A stretch of DNA of 64,000 nt, from NCBI RefSeq assembly GCF_000723205.1, contig NZ_HG315671.1, forward strand, positions 903,351 through 967,350, given 5' to 3'. Source of the DNA: Formosa agariphila KMM 3901 (GTDB lineage: Bacteria; Bacteroidota; Bacteroidia; Flavobacteriales; Flavobacteriaceae). Position 1 is the first letter of the stretch; every line of letters begins with the position of its first letter. Below, one piece after another: positions 1 through 11,831 of the stretch. The position numbers and the translations under genes were made by a program. The notes beneath the pieces were generated by a model. It had not been told where the DNA came from, searched no databases, and saw only the letters and a list, made by a program, of their open reading frames with translations.

Positions 1-662
1 TAAAAACCACGCTCACAGTATATTTTTGAAGCGTCTCCAGTAATGGTACTAGGGCCATACATATAGGCTAAAGCATTTTCTGTATAGTAATCTAACTGTT
101 CAGTATTTAAAACGTATTCTGGATTTACTAAGTTTACATCGCCTACAAATTGATATTTTTTCACATCCATATAATACCGGCCAATCCTACTTGTTATTGT
201 GCCTGAAGAATCTCTTACCACTGTTCCTCCTGTTCTATAAAATGCTTGTTGTTTAGCACGGTCAAAATACAACGTGTCTGTAGATAGTACTGAGCTAGGT
301 TCGGTTAGAACAACATCGCCACTAGCAAAGGCTAATTTTGTTTTTCCACTATATTCTACATATTTAGCATCCATATTTATGGTGTCGCCTTGTTTCATTT
401 TTACATGACCATAAGCTTCTATAAAATCTTCTTTTCCGTAATGAATTGCTTGGTCGCACCACATATTAACACCTTCGTGAATAATGTGTATTTGTCCGGA
501 ATCGTCACGCGTTAGTACTTTTGCACCTGGATATTTAGCTTCATCGAAAGTCAAGAATCCTGAATATTGAATTTCAATTCGTTTTTGTTGTTGCGCGTAC
601 AATTGTGTAAATGAAACGAAGAGGAATAACAGAAATATATAGTGTAGTTGAGCTGTTTTCAA
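1..662 (-). CDS. OstA/LptA-like protein, C-terminus beyond window
   Basis: Partial gene on the minus strand, running off the left edge, so only about the first 220 residues are present. The product starts with a hydrophobic signal peptide ending in a YAQ-type cleavage site. It continues with short repeated beta-strand units such as HIIHEGVNMWCDQA, AYGHVKMKQGDTINMDAKYV and FASGDVVLTEPSSVL. These are typical of the OstA/LptA fold, which binds the lipid part of lipopolysaccharide in the periplasm. No ATG fits the 5' end; the frame opens at a TTG (660-662), with a TAnnTTTG promoter element just upstream at 679-686. In Bacteroidota these proteins are usually longer than E. coli LptA. The family assignment is fairly secure; a role in LPS export is inference. 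Confidence 0.75.
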   Translation of the reverse strand, partial: MKTAQLHYIFLLFLFVSFTQLYAQQQKRIEIQYSGFLTFDEAKYPGAKVLTRDDSGQIHIIHEGVNMWCDQAIHYGKEDFIEAYGHVKMKQGDTINMDAKYVEYSGKTKLAFASGDVVLTEPSSVLSTDTLYFDRAKQQAFYRTGGTVVRDSSGTITSRIGRYYMDVKKYQFVGDVNLVNPEYVLNTEQLDYYTENALAYMYGPSTITGDASKIYCERGF

Positions 663-678
663 ATTAAAATATTTGCAA

Positions 679-686
679 CAAAAATA
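679..686 (-). promoter_or_regulatory. -7 promoter element for the OstA-like gene
   Basis: On the minus strand this reads TATTTTTG, matching the Bacteroidota -7 consensus TAnnTTTG, 16 bases before the TTG start. No clear -33 TTTG was located. Motif match only. Confidence 0.45.
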
Positions 687-732
687 AGGATATAAATGAT
701 TTGCGTTACTGAATTGTAAAAGATTTAAGATA

Positions 733-767
733 AAAAACCCGCTTAAATTAGATTTAAACGGGTTTTT
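733..767 (-). terminator. Intrinsic terminator after purA
   Basis: Arms 733-747 and 753-767 pair over 15 positions with one mismatch around a 5-base loop, and a T run follows on the minus strand. It lies 23 bases beyond the purA stop and separates purA from the OstA-like gene. Confidence 0.8.
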
Positions 768-790
768 AAAAAGTATTAAAACTATATTTA

Positions 791-2062
791 TTATCTAAAA
801 ATAGTTTCTTTTCTATCTGGACCTACAGAAACAATAGTAATAGGTGTTTCAAGGGCTTTTTCTAAAAATTCGATATAGGCATTTAATGATTTAGGAAGCT
901 GAGAGTCTTCAGACATTTTAGTTAAATCTTCACTCCAACCTTCAAAATCTGTATAAATTGGCTCTACATTTTCTGGTTCGATGTTATAAGGGAAATGCTC
1001 AATAACTTCACCTTTATATTTATAAGCTGTACACACTTTTAGTGTTTTAAAACCAGATAATACATCTGCTTTCATCATCATAAGTTGTGTTACACCGTTA
1101 ACCTGGCAAGCATATTTTAAAGCCACAAGATCTAACCAACCACAACGACGTGCACGTCCTGTTGTTGCTCCAAATTCGTGCCCTACTTTAGCCATAGTTG
1201 CACCATCTTCATCAAATAATTCGGTAGGGAATGGTCCTGAACCTACACGTGTTGTGTAAGCTTTAAATATTCCGAATACTTCACCAATTTGGTTAGGAGC
1301 AACTCCTAAACCTGTACAAGCCCCAGCAGCAGTGGTGTTACTTGATGTTACAAATGGATATGTTCCGAAGTCAATATCTAAAAGTGAACCTTGAGCACCT
1401 TCTGCAAGAATTGTTTTTCCAGCTTTTTGTGCTTGATACACATACTCTTCAGAATCGATGAATTTTAAAGATTTTAAAACTTTTACAGCTTCAAAAAATT
1501 CAGTTTCAAGTTCTGCTAAGTTATATTGAATTTCTACGTTGTAAAATCCAATCATAGCCTCGTGCTTATCTGCAAGAGCTCTATAACGTTCTTTCCAATC
1601 GCTTAATTCTAAATCTCCAACACGCATACCGTTACGGCCAGTTTTGTCCATATAAGTTGGACCAATACCTTTTAAAGTAGAACCAATTTTGGCTTTACCT
1701 TTAGACGCTTCACTAGCTGCATCTAATAAACGGTGCGTTGGTAAAATAATATGAGCTTTACGAGAAATAAGAAGTGATTTTCTGTAATCGACGTCTTGCT
1801 CTTCTAGCTTATCTAATTCTTTTTTAAAAATTACTGGATCTATAACAACGCCGTTACCTACTAAGTTCATGGCATCGTCGTGAAAAATTCCAGAAGGAAT
1901 GGTGTGTAAAACGTGTTTTTTGCCGTTAAAAACTAGTGTGTGTCCTGCATTTGGACCGCCTTGAAAACGTGCAATGATATTGTATTTCGAGGTTAGTACA
2001 TCAACAATTTTTCCTTTGCCTTCGTCACCCCATTGTAACCCTAGTAGTAAATCTACTGCCAT
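791..2062 (-). CDS. purA: Adenylosuccinate synthetase
   Basis: PurA joins IMP and aspartate with GTP hydrolysis, the first step from IMP to AMP, in the cytosol. The 423-residue product has the family's normal length. It carries the N-terminal GTP-binding loop GDEGKGK at about residues 12-18, the FQGGPNAGHT segment near residue 35, and the STLKGIGPTYMDK and TTGRARRCGW motifs. It starts 12 bases after the stop of the Fur-like gene and is probably cotranscribed with it; a terminator follows at 733-767. In other bacteria PurA is inhibited by ppGpp, which makes the nearby RelA/SpoT gene a suggestive neighbour. Nothing unusual is visible in the protein. Confidence 0.97.
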   Translation of the reverse strand: MAVDLLLGLQWGDEGKGKIVDVLTSKYNIIARFQGGPNAGHTLVFNGKKHVLHTIPSGIFHDDAMNLVGNGVVIDPVIFKKELDKLEEQDVDYRKSLLISRKAHIILPTHRLLDAASEASKGKAKIGSTLKGIGPTYMDKTGRNGMRVGDLELSDWKERYRALADKHEAMIGFYNVEIQYNLAELETEFFEAVKVLKSLKFIDSEEYVYQAQKAGKTILAEGAQGSLLDIDFGTYPFVTSSNTTAAGACTGLGVAPNQIGEVFGIFKAYTTRVGSGPFPTELFDEDGATMAKVGHEFGATTGRARRCGWLDLVALKYACQVNGVTQLMMMKADVLSGFKTLKVCTAYKYKGEVIEHFPYNIEPENVEPIYTDFEGWSEDLTKMSEDSQLPKSLNAYIEFLEKALETPITIVSVGPDRKETIFR

Positions 2063-2074
2063 TATAAAAATATG

Positions 2075-4775
<2,701 letters not shown>

Positions 4776-4854
4776 AAAACTAAAAGTAGTATAAAGAATA
4801 TTAAATTACAATAGTTTTACTGTTTTTTGGTTACAGTAAATTGTATAAGTGTTA

Positions 4855-5532
4855 TTATTTTAAAGATAGGGTTTCTAAAACAGTTTTCATGCCAGAAGTT
4901 CCATTTTCGCGAATGATTTTTACATGTTTTGCATTCATGTGTGCAGGATTAGGGTCTATGTAATAGATCGGCGTTTTATCCTTAACATAATGCATTAATC
5001 CAGCAGCGGGATATACTTGCATAGACGTGCCAATAATGATAAGAATATCGGCAGTTTCGCATTCTTTTACAGCTAAGTCTATCATAGGGACTGCTTCTCC
5101 AAACCAAACAATATGGGGTCTAATTTGATATCCATCCTTACATATGTCGCCGATGTTTATATCGTTAGGCCACGATAAAATTTCTTCATTATTAACACTT
5201 TTCGCTTTATTTAATTCTCCGTGTAAGTGAATTACTCTTGTACTTCCTGCGCGTTCGTGTAAGTCGTCTACATTTTGAGTGATAATAGTTACTTTATAAT
5301 CCTGCTCTAAACTTGCTAAATCAAAATGTGCACTATTAGGTTCTACGGCTTTTAATTGTCTTCGACGCTGATTATAAAATTCTAAAACTAATTCAGGATT
5401 TTTAGCAAAACCTTCGGGTGTGGCTACTTCCATAACATCATGACCTTCCCACAGGCCATCGCTATCTCTAAAAGTTTTTAATCCACTTTCGGCACTTATT
5501 CCAGCACCACTAAGTACAACTATATGTTTCAT
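4855..5532 (-). CDS. Sir2-family NAD-dependent protein deacylase (zinc-less)
   Basis: 225-residue sirtuin, which removes acyl groups from protein lysines using NAD+. The NAD-binding motif GAGISAESGLKTFRD lies at residues 9-23, QNVDDLHERAG at 86-96, and the catalytic histidine is H104 in HLHGEL. Y53 and R56 (FYNQRRR) match the Tyr/Arg pair of class III sirtuins such as SIRT5 and CobB, which prefer negatively charged succinyl or malonyl groups. The zinc ribbon normally holding four cysteines after HGEL contains only one cysteine here, so no structural zinc can be bound in the usual way. It is divergent from trmH, with 60 bases between the start codons. Substrates are unknown. Confidence 0.92.
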   Translation of the reverse strand: MKHIVVLSGAGISAESGLKTFRDSDGLWEGHDVMEVATPEGFAKNPELVLEFYNQRRRQLKAVEPNSAHFDLASLEQDYKVTIITQNVDDLHERAGSTRVIHLHGELNKAKSVNNEEILSWPNDINIGDICKDGYQIRPHIVWFGEAVPMIDLAVKECETADILIIIGTSMQVYPAAGLMHYVKDKTPIYYIDPNPAHMNAKHVKIIRENGTSGMKTVLETLSLK

Positions 5533-5592
5533 TAGTTAAAAATAAGAAATCATTTTTATAAATTCGAAGATTCTAACTAGCAAACGAATTTA

Positions 5593-6252
5593 ATGATTGA
5601 TTTAAAACTTCTTGAACATTTAGAAAACATAATTACACCAGAACGTAAAGCACGATTTGATACAGTTTTACCTCAACGAACGAAGTATTTTACAGTGGCT
5701 ACAGAAGATGTGTATCAGTTACACAACACCAGCGCAGTGATAAGAAGTTGTGATGTTTTTGGTATACAAGAGGTGAATATTATTGAAGAGAAAAACTCAA
5801 AACGCATTGATAGGGAAATTGCTATGGGAGCGCAAAAATGGGTGGACTTAAATCGCTATAATCATGTTAAAGATTGTATAGCAGATTTAAAACAGAAAGG
5901 CTATCAAATTGTTGCTACAACACCTCATGAAAACGATTGTGAATTACATGATTTTGATGTTTCTAAACCGTCTTGTTTTTTCTTCGGAAGAGAAACGGAA
6001 GGTTTATCGCAGGCGGTTTTAGATGAAGCCGATTCCTTTTTAAAAATTCCTATGGTTGGTTTTACCGAGAGTTTAAATATTTCGGTGTCGGCAGCTATTA
6101 TTTTACAGCATGTAACTACCAAACTGAAGCGTACAGATATCGATTGGAGATTGTCTGAACAAGAGCAATTGGAAAAACGTATGGATTGGATAAAAAGTAC
6201 GATTAAAAGTTACGATGACATAGTGGAACACTTTTATAAAAACAATCAGTAA
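5593..6252 (+). CDS. trmH: tRNA (guanosine-2'-O-)-methyltransferase, TrmH family
   Basis: SPOUT-fold RNA methyltransferase of 219 residues that places a 2'-O-methyl group on a tRNA guanosine, classically G18 in the D-loop. Motif 1 is HNTSAVIRSCDVFG (44-57, R51). Motif 2 is FFFGRETEGLSQAVL (129-143), and motif 3 is ESLNISVSAAIILQ (159-172), which forms the knotted S-adenosylmethionine site. The C-terminal extension with basic helices (KLKRTDIDW and onward) is typical of TrmH rather than TrmL. It is convergent with the esterase gene, with only 28 bases between the stops and no obvious terminator there. Confidence 0.9.
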   Translation: MIDLKLLEHLENIITPERKARFDTVLPQRTKYFTVATEDVYQLHNTSAVIRSCDVFGIQEVNIIEEKNSKRIDREIAMGAQKWVDLNRYNHVKDCIADLKQKGYQIVATTPHENDCELHDFDVSKPSCFFFGRETEGLSQAVLDEADSFLKIPMVGFTESLNISVSAAIILQHVTTKLKRTDIDWRLSEQEQLEKRMDWIKSTIKSYDDIVEHFYKNNQ

Positions 6253-6280
6253 TTTGTTTTAAGTGTTTATTAGCATTCTT

Positions 6281-7813
6281 TTATTTAGTACTGTAATCTG
6301 AGTCTGTCCGGAATGGATAGGCGGGAAGATTCTCACCGTTAACTAAATTTACATCTGGTTTTCCTGAAAAGGCATATCTCACATATTTTGGTTGTGTAAT
6401 TTTATCGTGAGAAAGTAGTATCGTTTCATCTTGAATTTTGGCTATTGCAGGTTTCCATTGCAGCGATTCGTCGGCAATCCAGAAGCCTGTTGGTGCTTTA
6501 TTATCTTTAGTTTTTAAACCTTTTGCCTGATTAAATTTAACGACCATAACATTATTTTCTTTTTTTAAGGTTTTAAAGGTTGGGCCTTCGGCTATAACAT
6601 CTTTATTTAAGGTGTATTTGGCAGCTTTAAGGGCAAGTCGTTGTGCAATAGGTAATTTGTCTGTAGGGTGAATGTTTTTTTCGTCACCTAAATCAATTGT
6701 ATTTACAACAGTAGTGTAGGGAAGTTCTAAAATTTTTAATTGCGATTCTCGCATCCAAGCCCAAGACGGAGCCGTTGGACTTTTTGAATCAATTTCTGGG
6801 GAGTTGTAAGTTCCTTTCCCATAACCTGGTAACATTACAATAGAAAAATGCATGTATTCGTTATTCCATTGTGTTCTGTAACGTTCTACCCAAAATTTAA
6901 GGATATCTCCATATTCTTTCATTCCTGCAACACGATGAAACCAATTGGTTTCTGTCACTTCTGGCATTCCAGATAGATAACGTGTATTGCGTTCGCCTTG
7001 ATACCAAACTAAACCTTTGCAGGCATAAGGAGCCAATGGACTCATCATAGCATTGTAAACAATGTTTGGTTGTCTTCTTAAAAACACATCTTCTTCTTTA
7101 CTCCAGCCATTGGAAGCATCTAGTGCTTTTTGTATTTTATTTTGAGTTAATGTATCCGAATCAAATTCAGACATAATTGTTTTAAAATAAGGTAATTGTT
7201 CGGTCATGTCTCGTGGCATCCAGGCCTCAATAGATGTGCTGCCCCAAGAGGTGTTAATTATGCCTACAGGGACATCACCAAGGGTTTCTAAGAAAAATGC
7301 AAATCCGAATGCTACAGCGCTAGTGGAAGGTGAGGTAGACCAATGTCCATTTACATCTTGGGCTTCTTCAAAAGAAACAGTATGTTTCACTTCAAAACTG
7401 CGAATATGATTAGGAATAGGTTTTAAAGATTTTATTTCAGGAACATTATCTACTTTGAATTCCATATTAGATTGCCCAGAGCAAATCCAAACTTCTCCAA
7501 CTAAAATATCTGATAAGGTAATTTTGGAATGACCAGAAATAGACATGCTACGTCCAATTTTAGAAACCCCTAAAGGCTCTAATTTAACCATCCATTTACC
7601 TTTTGCATCTGTTATGGTAGATTTTTCTTGATTGGCAAATGTGACTGTTATTTTTTCGTTGGGTTTGGCATCGCCCCAAACAGGTACTTCCATTCCAGAT
7701 TGTAAAACCATATGGTTGCTAAATAAATTAGAAGGTTTTAATTCTTGAGCATATACAGTATAAATCATACTTGTAATAAGAACTATAAATGATATAAAAG
7801 CAAATGGTTTCAT
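6281..7813 (-). CDS. Secreted sialate O-acetylesterase-like SGNH hydrolase
   Basis: 510-residue exported enzyme with a signal peptide (about 1-22, ending YAQ). It belongs to the family that removes O-acetyl groups from sialic acids or from plant and algal polysaccharides. The nucleophile block GQSNM is at 113-117 (S115), and the other catalytic end is NIHPTDK with H382. An N-terminal beta-sandwich (about 30-105) precedes the split catalytic domain. It stands alone rather than in a visible polysaccharide-utilisation locus, so its natural substrate cannot be named. In marine flavobacteria such enzymes often act on acetylated algal glycans, but that is only context. Confidence 0.85.
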   Translation of the reverse strand: MKPFAFISFIVLITSMIYTVYAQELKPSNLFSNHMVLQSGMEVPVWGDAKPNEKITVTFANQEKSTITDAKGKWMVKLEPLGVSKIGRSMSISGHSKITLSDILVGEVWICSGQSNMEFKVDNVPEIKSLKPIPNHIRSFEVKHTVSFEEAQDVNGHWSTSPSTSAVAFGFAFFLETLGDVPVGIINTSWGSTSIEAWMPRDMTEQLPYFKTIMSEFDSDTLTQNKIQKALDASNGWSKEEDVFLRRQPNIVYNAMMSPLAPYACKGLVWYQGERNTRYLSGMPEVTETNWFHRVAGMKEYGDILKFWVERYRTQWNNEYMHFSIVMLPGYGKGTYNSPEIDSKSPTAPSWAWMRESQLKILELPYTTVVNTIDLGDEKNIHPTDKLPIAQRLALKAAKYTLNKDVIAEGPTFKTLKKENNVMVVKFNQAKGLKTKDNKAPTGFWIADESLQWKPAIAKIQDETILLSHDKITQPKYVRYAFSGKPDVNLVNGENLPAYPFRTDSDYSTK

Positions 7814-7939
7814 GAGTTAACTTATAAGAAAGTGCATCATAAAATTATGAAATGTAATCGATGTGTGGATGCTGAAAATAGTTTTGTTTATATCTAAATT
7901 AAACATTCGGAACCATAATTGATATTTATGCTAACAAAA

Positions 7940-7965
7940 AAAGCCTCTACAGTTGTAGAAGCTTT
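7940..7965 (-). terminator. Intrinsic terminator after purL
   Basis: Two 12-base arms with a single mismatch, followed by a T-rich stretch on the minus strand, 25 bases beyond the purL stop. Confidence 0.75.
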
Positions 7966-7989
7966 CTTTTATCATTTAAATTTGAATAC

Positions 7990-10900
7990 TTATTTATTAT
8001 CAATCCATTTTTTAGCATTTTCAAATGCTTCTAACCACGGAGAAACTTCGTCTTTTCTGCCTTCTGGATAGTTCGCCCAGTTCCATTGAAAGGTAGAACG
8101 TTCTATATGTGGCATCGTGACTAAGTGTCTTCCTGAGGCGTCACACATCATGGCCGTGTTAAAGTCGGAACCATTAGGATTTGCTGGATACCCTTCGTAA
8201 CCGTATTTCGCTACAATGTTGTATTGGCTTTCTTCTTTAGGAAGGTTAAATTTTCCTTCTCCGTGCGAAATCCAAACTCCAAGTGTGCTGCCTTCTAAAC
8301 TCGATAACATTACCGAATTGTTTTTCTGAATTTTCACAGAAGTAAATGAACTCTCGTGTTTATGCGAGTCGTTATGTAACATTTTTCCATGAACATCGTG
8401 TTCTGGGTTGATTAATTCTAACTCCATCCATAACTGGCATCCGTTACAGATTCCAACGGACAGTGTGTCTTCTCTTTTAAAGAAGTTTTCTAATGCTGTT
8501 TTTGCTTTTTCATTATACATAAAAGCACCAGCCCAACCTTTAGCAGAGCCTAAAACATCCGAGTTTGAGAATCCACCAACAGCACCAATAAACTGAATAT
8601 CTTCAAGTGTTTCACGACCAGAAATTAAATCGGTCATGTGTACATCTTTCACATCAAAACCAGCTAAATACATCGCGTTAGCCATTTCACGTTCAGAATT
8701 ACTTCCCTTTTCACGAATAATAGCCGCTTTTGGTTTAGGCTGACTAGCATCTATGGTAGGACGCTTACCTGTAAAATGTTTAGGGAAAGTATATTGAAGT
8801 GGCTGATTTTTATAGTTTTCGTAACGCGCGTCTGCAGCGTTATTTGCCGTTTGCTTTTTATCTAATAAATACGATGTTTTGTACCACACATCTCTTAATT
8901 CGGCAACATCAAAAGCAAATACATCTTCGTTGTTTTTAATGTTTATTTTACCAGAAGCATTAGCTGTTCCAATTTTGAATACTTCAATATTGTTTTCAGC
9001 TAAAATAGATTCTACTGAAGCATCTGCTTGAAAAACAAGTCCTGCATTTTCAGAGAATAATATCTTAAGTGAATCTTCTTCATTTAAAGCTGTGAAATCA
9101 TAATCGGCTCCCAAGTTTACATCAGCAAAACACAATTCTAATAGAGTTGTGATTAACCCACCTGAAGCAACATCGTGTCCAGCCTCAATTTTATCCGCTT
9201 TAATTAAGTCCTGAATCGCATTAAACGCATTCTTAACAAAGTCTGTATTCTTAACATCTGGGGTGTCGTTTCCAATAGCATTTAATGCTTGGAAGAATGA
9301 ACTACCACCCAATTTAAAGTCGTCTTGAGAGATGTTGATGTAGTAAATATTTCCACCATCAGCTTTTAAAAGTGGTTCTACAACTTTAGAAATTTCAGAA
9401 CAATTTCCTGCAGCAGAAATAATTACAGTTCCTGGAGCAATAACGTCTTCGTTAGGATATTTTTGCTTCATAGAAAGCGAATCTTTTCCTGTTGGTACGT
9501 TAATTCCTAAGTCGATTGCAAATTCTGAAACGGCTTGAACAGCTTTGTATAATCTCGCGTCTTCACCTTCATTTTTACAAGGCCACATCCAGTTTGCAGA
9601 TAAGGATACACTCTTTAAATTATCTTTTAAAGGAGCCCAAACAATATTGGTAAGCGATTCTGTAATGGCATTTCTACTTCCAGCATCTGGGTGTATTAAA
9701 GCCGAAATAGGCGCGTGCCCAATAGACGTAGCAATTCCTTCTTTTCCATTATAATCTAGTGCCATAACACCAACATTGTTTAACGGAATTTGTAATGGTC
9801 CAACACATTGTTGTTTGGCTACTTTACCACCAACACATCTATCGACTTTGTTAGTTAACCAATCTTTACAAGCCACAGCTTCTAACTGCAACACTTGCTC
9901 TAAATAGATTTTTAAGTTTTTAGATTTGTAACGCGGATTTTTATATTTTCTGACAATGGTATTGTCTGTCATTATGGTTTTAGGGGAACTTCCAAACATA
10001 TCTTCTAATGCTAAATCCATTGGCTTTTCACCAGTTGTTTTAGACTCGAAAGTAAAGCGGTCGTTTCCTGTAACTTCTCCAACATCGTAAATAGGAGAAC
10101 GTTCTCTATCTGCAATTTTATGAAGCGTTTCTAAATGTTTTTCTGCAATAACTAATCCCATACGTTCTTGAGATTCGTTACCAATAATTTCTTTAGCCGA
10201 TAGGGTAGGGTCTCCAACAGGTAAACTGTCTAAATTGATTTTCCCTCCTGTATCTTCTACCAATTCTGAAAGACAATTTAAATGTCCTCCAGCTCCATGG
10301 TCGTGGATAGATACAATAAAGTTTTCGTCACTTTCTACCATACCACGCACGGCGTTAGCAGCACGTTTTTGCATTTCTGGATTAGAACGTTGTACCGCAT
10401 TTAACTCGATACCCGATTCGAATTCTCCAGTATCTGCAGAAGACACTGCGGCACCACCCATTCCAATACGGTAGTTTTCACCACCAAGAATAACAATTTT
10501 ATCGCCTTCTTTAGGCGTATCCTTTAAGGCTTGGTCGGCTTTACCGTAACCAATACCACCAGCTTGCATAATAACTTTATCAAAACCTAATTTTCTAGGG
10601 TTTGCTGTACTAGACGAAGCATTCTCGTCGTGTTCGAATGTAAGTACAGAACCTGTAATTAACGGTTGTCCGAATTTGTTTCCAAAGTCAGATGCACCAT
10701 TACTGGCTTTTATTAAAATATCCATTGGTGTTTGGTATAACCAAGGACGTGCTTGCGTTTTTTGTTCCCACGGACGGTTTTCTTCTAAACGCGAATACGA
10801 CGTCATATAAACTGCTGTTCCTGCTAGAGGTAAAGAGCCTTTTCCTCCTGCAAGTCTATCGCGAATCTCTCCTCCAGAACCAGTTGCAGCACCATTAAAA

Positions 10901-11670
10901 GGCTCTACGGTGGTTGGGAAGTTGTGAGTTTCTGCTTTTAATGAAATTACAGATTCGTAATTTTTCGTTTCGTAAAAATCTGGCTTATCTGCCGTTTTAG
11001 GAGCAAATTGTTCTACAATAGGGCCTTTTACAAACGCGACATTATCTTTATAAGCTGAAACAATATCGTTAGGATTTTTGTTTGATGTTTCACGAATCAT
11101 TTTAAATAATGACACCTCTTTTTCTTCACCATCGATAACAAATGTTCCGTTGAAAATTTTATGACGACAGTGCTCTGAATTGACTTGCGAAAATCCGAAG
11201 ACTTCAGAATCTGTTAACGGACGCCCAATTTTCTTAGCAACACCTTCTAGATACGTCACTTCTTCGTCGCTTAAAGACAATCCTTCTTGTGCATTGTAAG
11301 CGGCAATGTCTTCAATATTTAAAACCGGTTCTGGTTTAATATCAATTGTAAATGACTCTTGATTTAATTCGTTGAATTTTTGAGAAATCATCGGATCGAA
11401 ATCTGAAAAATCTTCAGCGACAGCTTCAAATTCTTCAATTCTAATAATGTCTGTGATACCCATATTTTGAGTAATTTCAACAGCATTTGTACTCCAAGGT
11501 GTAATCATAGCGGCACGAGGACCAACAAAAAAAGCATCGATTGATGCTTGTTCTAACTTAGGCTGGTTGCCAAAAAGCCACGATAATTTTGAAATAGTTT
11601 CAGTCGATAATTCTTTAACTGTTTGTACAGCAAATAATTTGCCGTTTACGTTTCCAAAGAAATGAATCAT
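7990..11670 (-). CDS. purL: Phosphoribosylformylglycinamidine synthase, large fused form
   Basis: Catalyses the fourth step of purine synthesis: glutamine and ATP convert FGAR to FGAM. At 1226 residues it is the long, single-chain type (as in E. coli), not the PurS/PurQ/PurL complex. In order it has an N-terminal PurS-like domain, a linker with GFSQVNSEHCRHKIF, two AIRS-like synthetase halves (KAETHNFPTTVEPFNGAATG; HDVASGGLITTLLEL) and a C-terminal glutamine amidotransferase. In the last, the nucleophile is C1075 (VGICNGCQLW), with HIERSTFQW supplying the His/Glu pair. It is monocistronic, with a TAnnTTTG element upstream (11704-11711) and a terminator downstream. Confidence 0.97.
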   Translation of the reverse strand: MIHFFGNVNGKLFAVQTVKELSTETISKLSWLFGNQPKLEQASIDAFFVGPRAAMITPWSTNAVEITQNMGITDIIRIEEFEAVAEDFSDFDPMISQKFNELNQESFTIDIKPEPVLNIEDIAAYNAQEGLSLSDEEVTYLEGVAKKIGRPLTDSEVFGFSQVNSEHCRHKIFNGTFVIDGEEKEVSLFKMIRETSNKNPNDIVSAYKDNVAFVKGPIVEQFAPKTADKPDFYETKNYESVISLKAETHNFPTTVEPFNGAATGSGGEIRDRLAGGKGSLPLAGTAVYMTSYSRLEENRPWEQKTQARPWLYQTPMDILIKASNGASDFGNKFGQPLITGSVLTFEHDENASSSTANPRKLGFDKVIMQAGGIGYGKADQALKDTPKEGDKIVILGGENYRIGMGGAAVSSADTGEFESGIELNAVQRSNPEMQKRAANAVRGMVESDENFIVSIHDHGAGGHLNCLSELVEDTGGKINLDSLPVGDPTLSAKEIIGNESQERMGLVIAEKHLETLHKIADRERSPIYDVGEVTGNDRFTFESKTTGEKPMDLALEDMFGSSPKTIMTDNTIVRKYKNPRYKSKNLKIYLEQVLQLEAVACKDWLTNKVDRCVGGKVAKQQCVGPLQIPLNNVGVMALDYNGKEGIATSIGHAPISALIHPDAGSRNAITESLTNIVWAPLKDNLKSVSLSANWMWPCKNEGEDARLYKAVQAVSEFAIDLGINVPTGKDSLSMKQKYPNEDVIAPGTVIISAAGNCSEISKVVEPLLKADGGNIYYINISQDDFKLGGSSFFQALNAIGNDTPDVKNTDFVKNAFNAIQDLIKADKIEAGHDVASGGLITTLLELCFADVNLGADYDFTALNEEDSLKILFSENAGLVFQADASVESILAENNIEVFKIGTANASGKINIKNNEDVFAFDVAELRDVWYKTSYLLDKKQTANNAADARYENYKNQPLQYTFPKHFTGKRPTIDASQPKPKAAIIREKGSNSEREMANAMYLAGFDVKDVHMTDLISGRETLEDIQFIGAVGGFSNSDVLGSAKGWAGAFMYNEKAKTALENFFKREDTLSVGICNGCQLWMELELINPEHDVHGKMLHNDSHKHESSFTSVKIQKNNSVMLSSLEGSTLGVWISHGEGKFNLPKEESQYNIVAKYGYEGYPANPNGSDFNTAMMCDASGRHLVTMPHIERSTFQWNWANYPEGRKDEVSPWLEAFENAKKWIDNK

Positions 11671-11703
11671 ATAATGAGGTTTGTATTATTTTTTAAGAAA
11701 GGA

Positions 11704-11711
11704 CAAAATTA
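11704..11711 (-). promoter_or_regulatory. -7 promoter element for purL
   Basis: Minus strand reads TAATTTTG, 33 bases before the ATG. Predicted start of transcription is within the intervening stretch. Confidence 0.45.
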
Positions 11712-11782
11712 GTGTTTTTTAGCGATATTTTTTCAAAAAAAGATAGAGTCTTTTTTCAGGGCTACAGCAGAATTTGTTTCAT

Positions 11783-11811
11783 AAAAAAAGCGACCCAATT
11801 GGGTCGCTTTT
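11783..11811 (-). terminator. Intrinsic terminator after the secreted nuclease gene... upstream of purL
   Basis: A perfect inverted repeat (agcgaccc, aatt, gggtcgct) flanked by A and T runs, 20 bases beyond the nuclease stop. It ends the endonuclease transcript on the minus strand, before the purL promoter. Confidence 0.9.
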
Positions 11812-11831
11812 CAAAATGAATTTTCAAGAAA

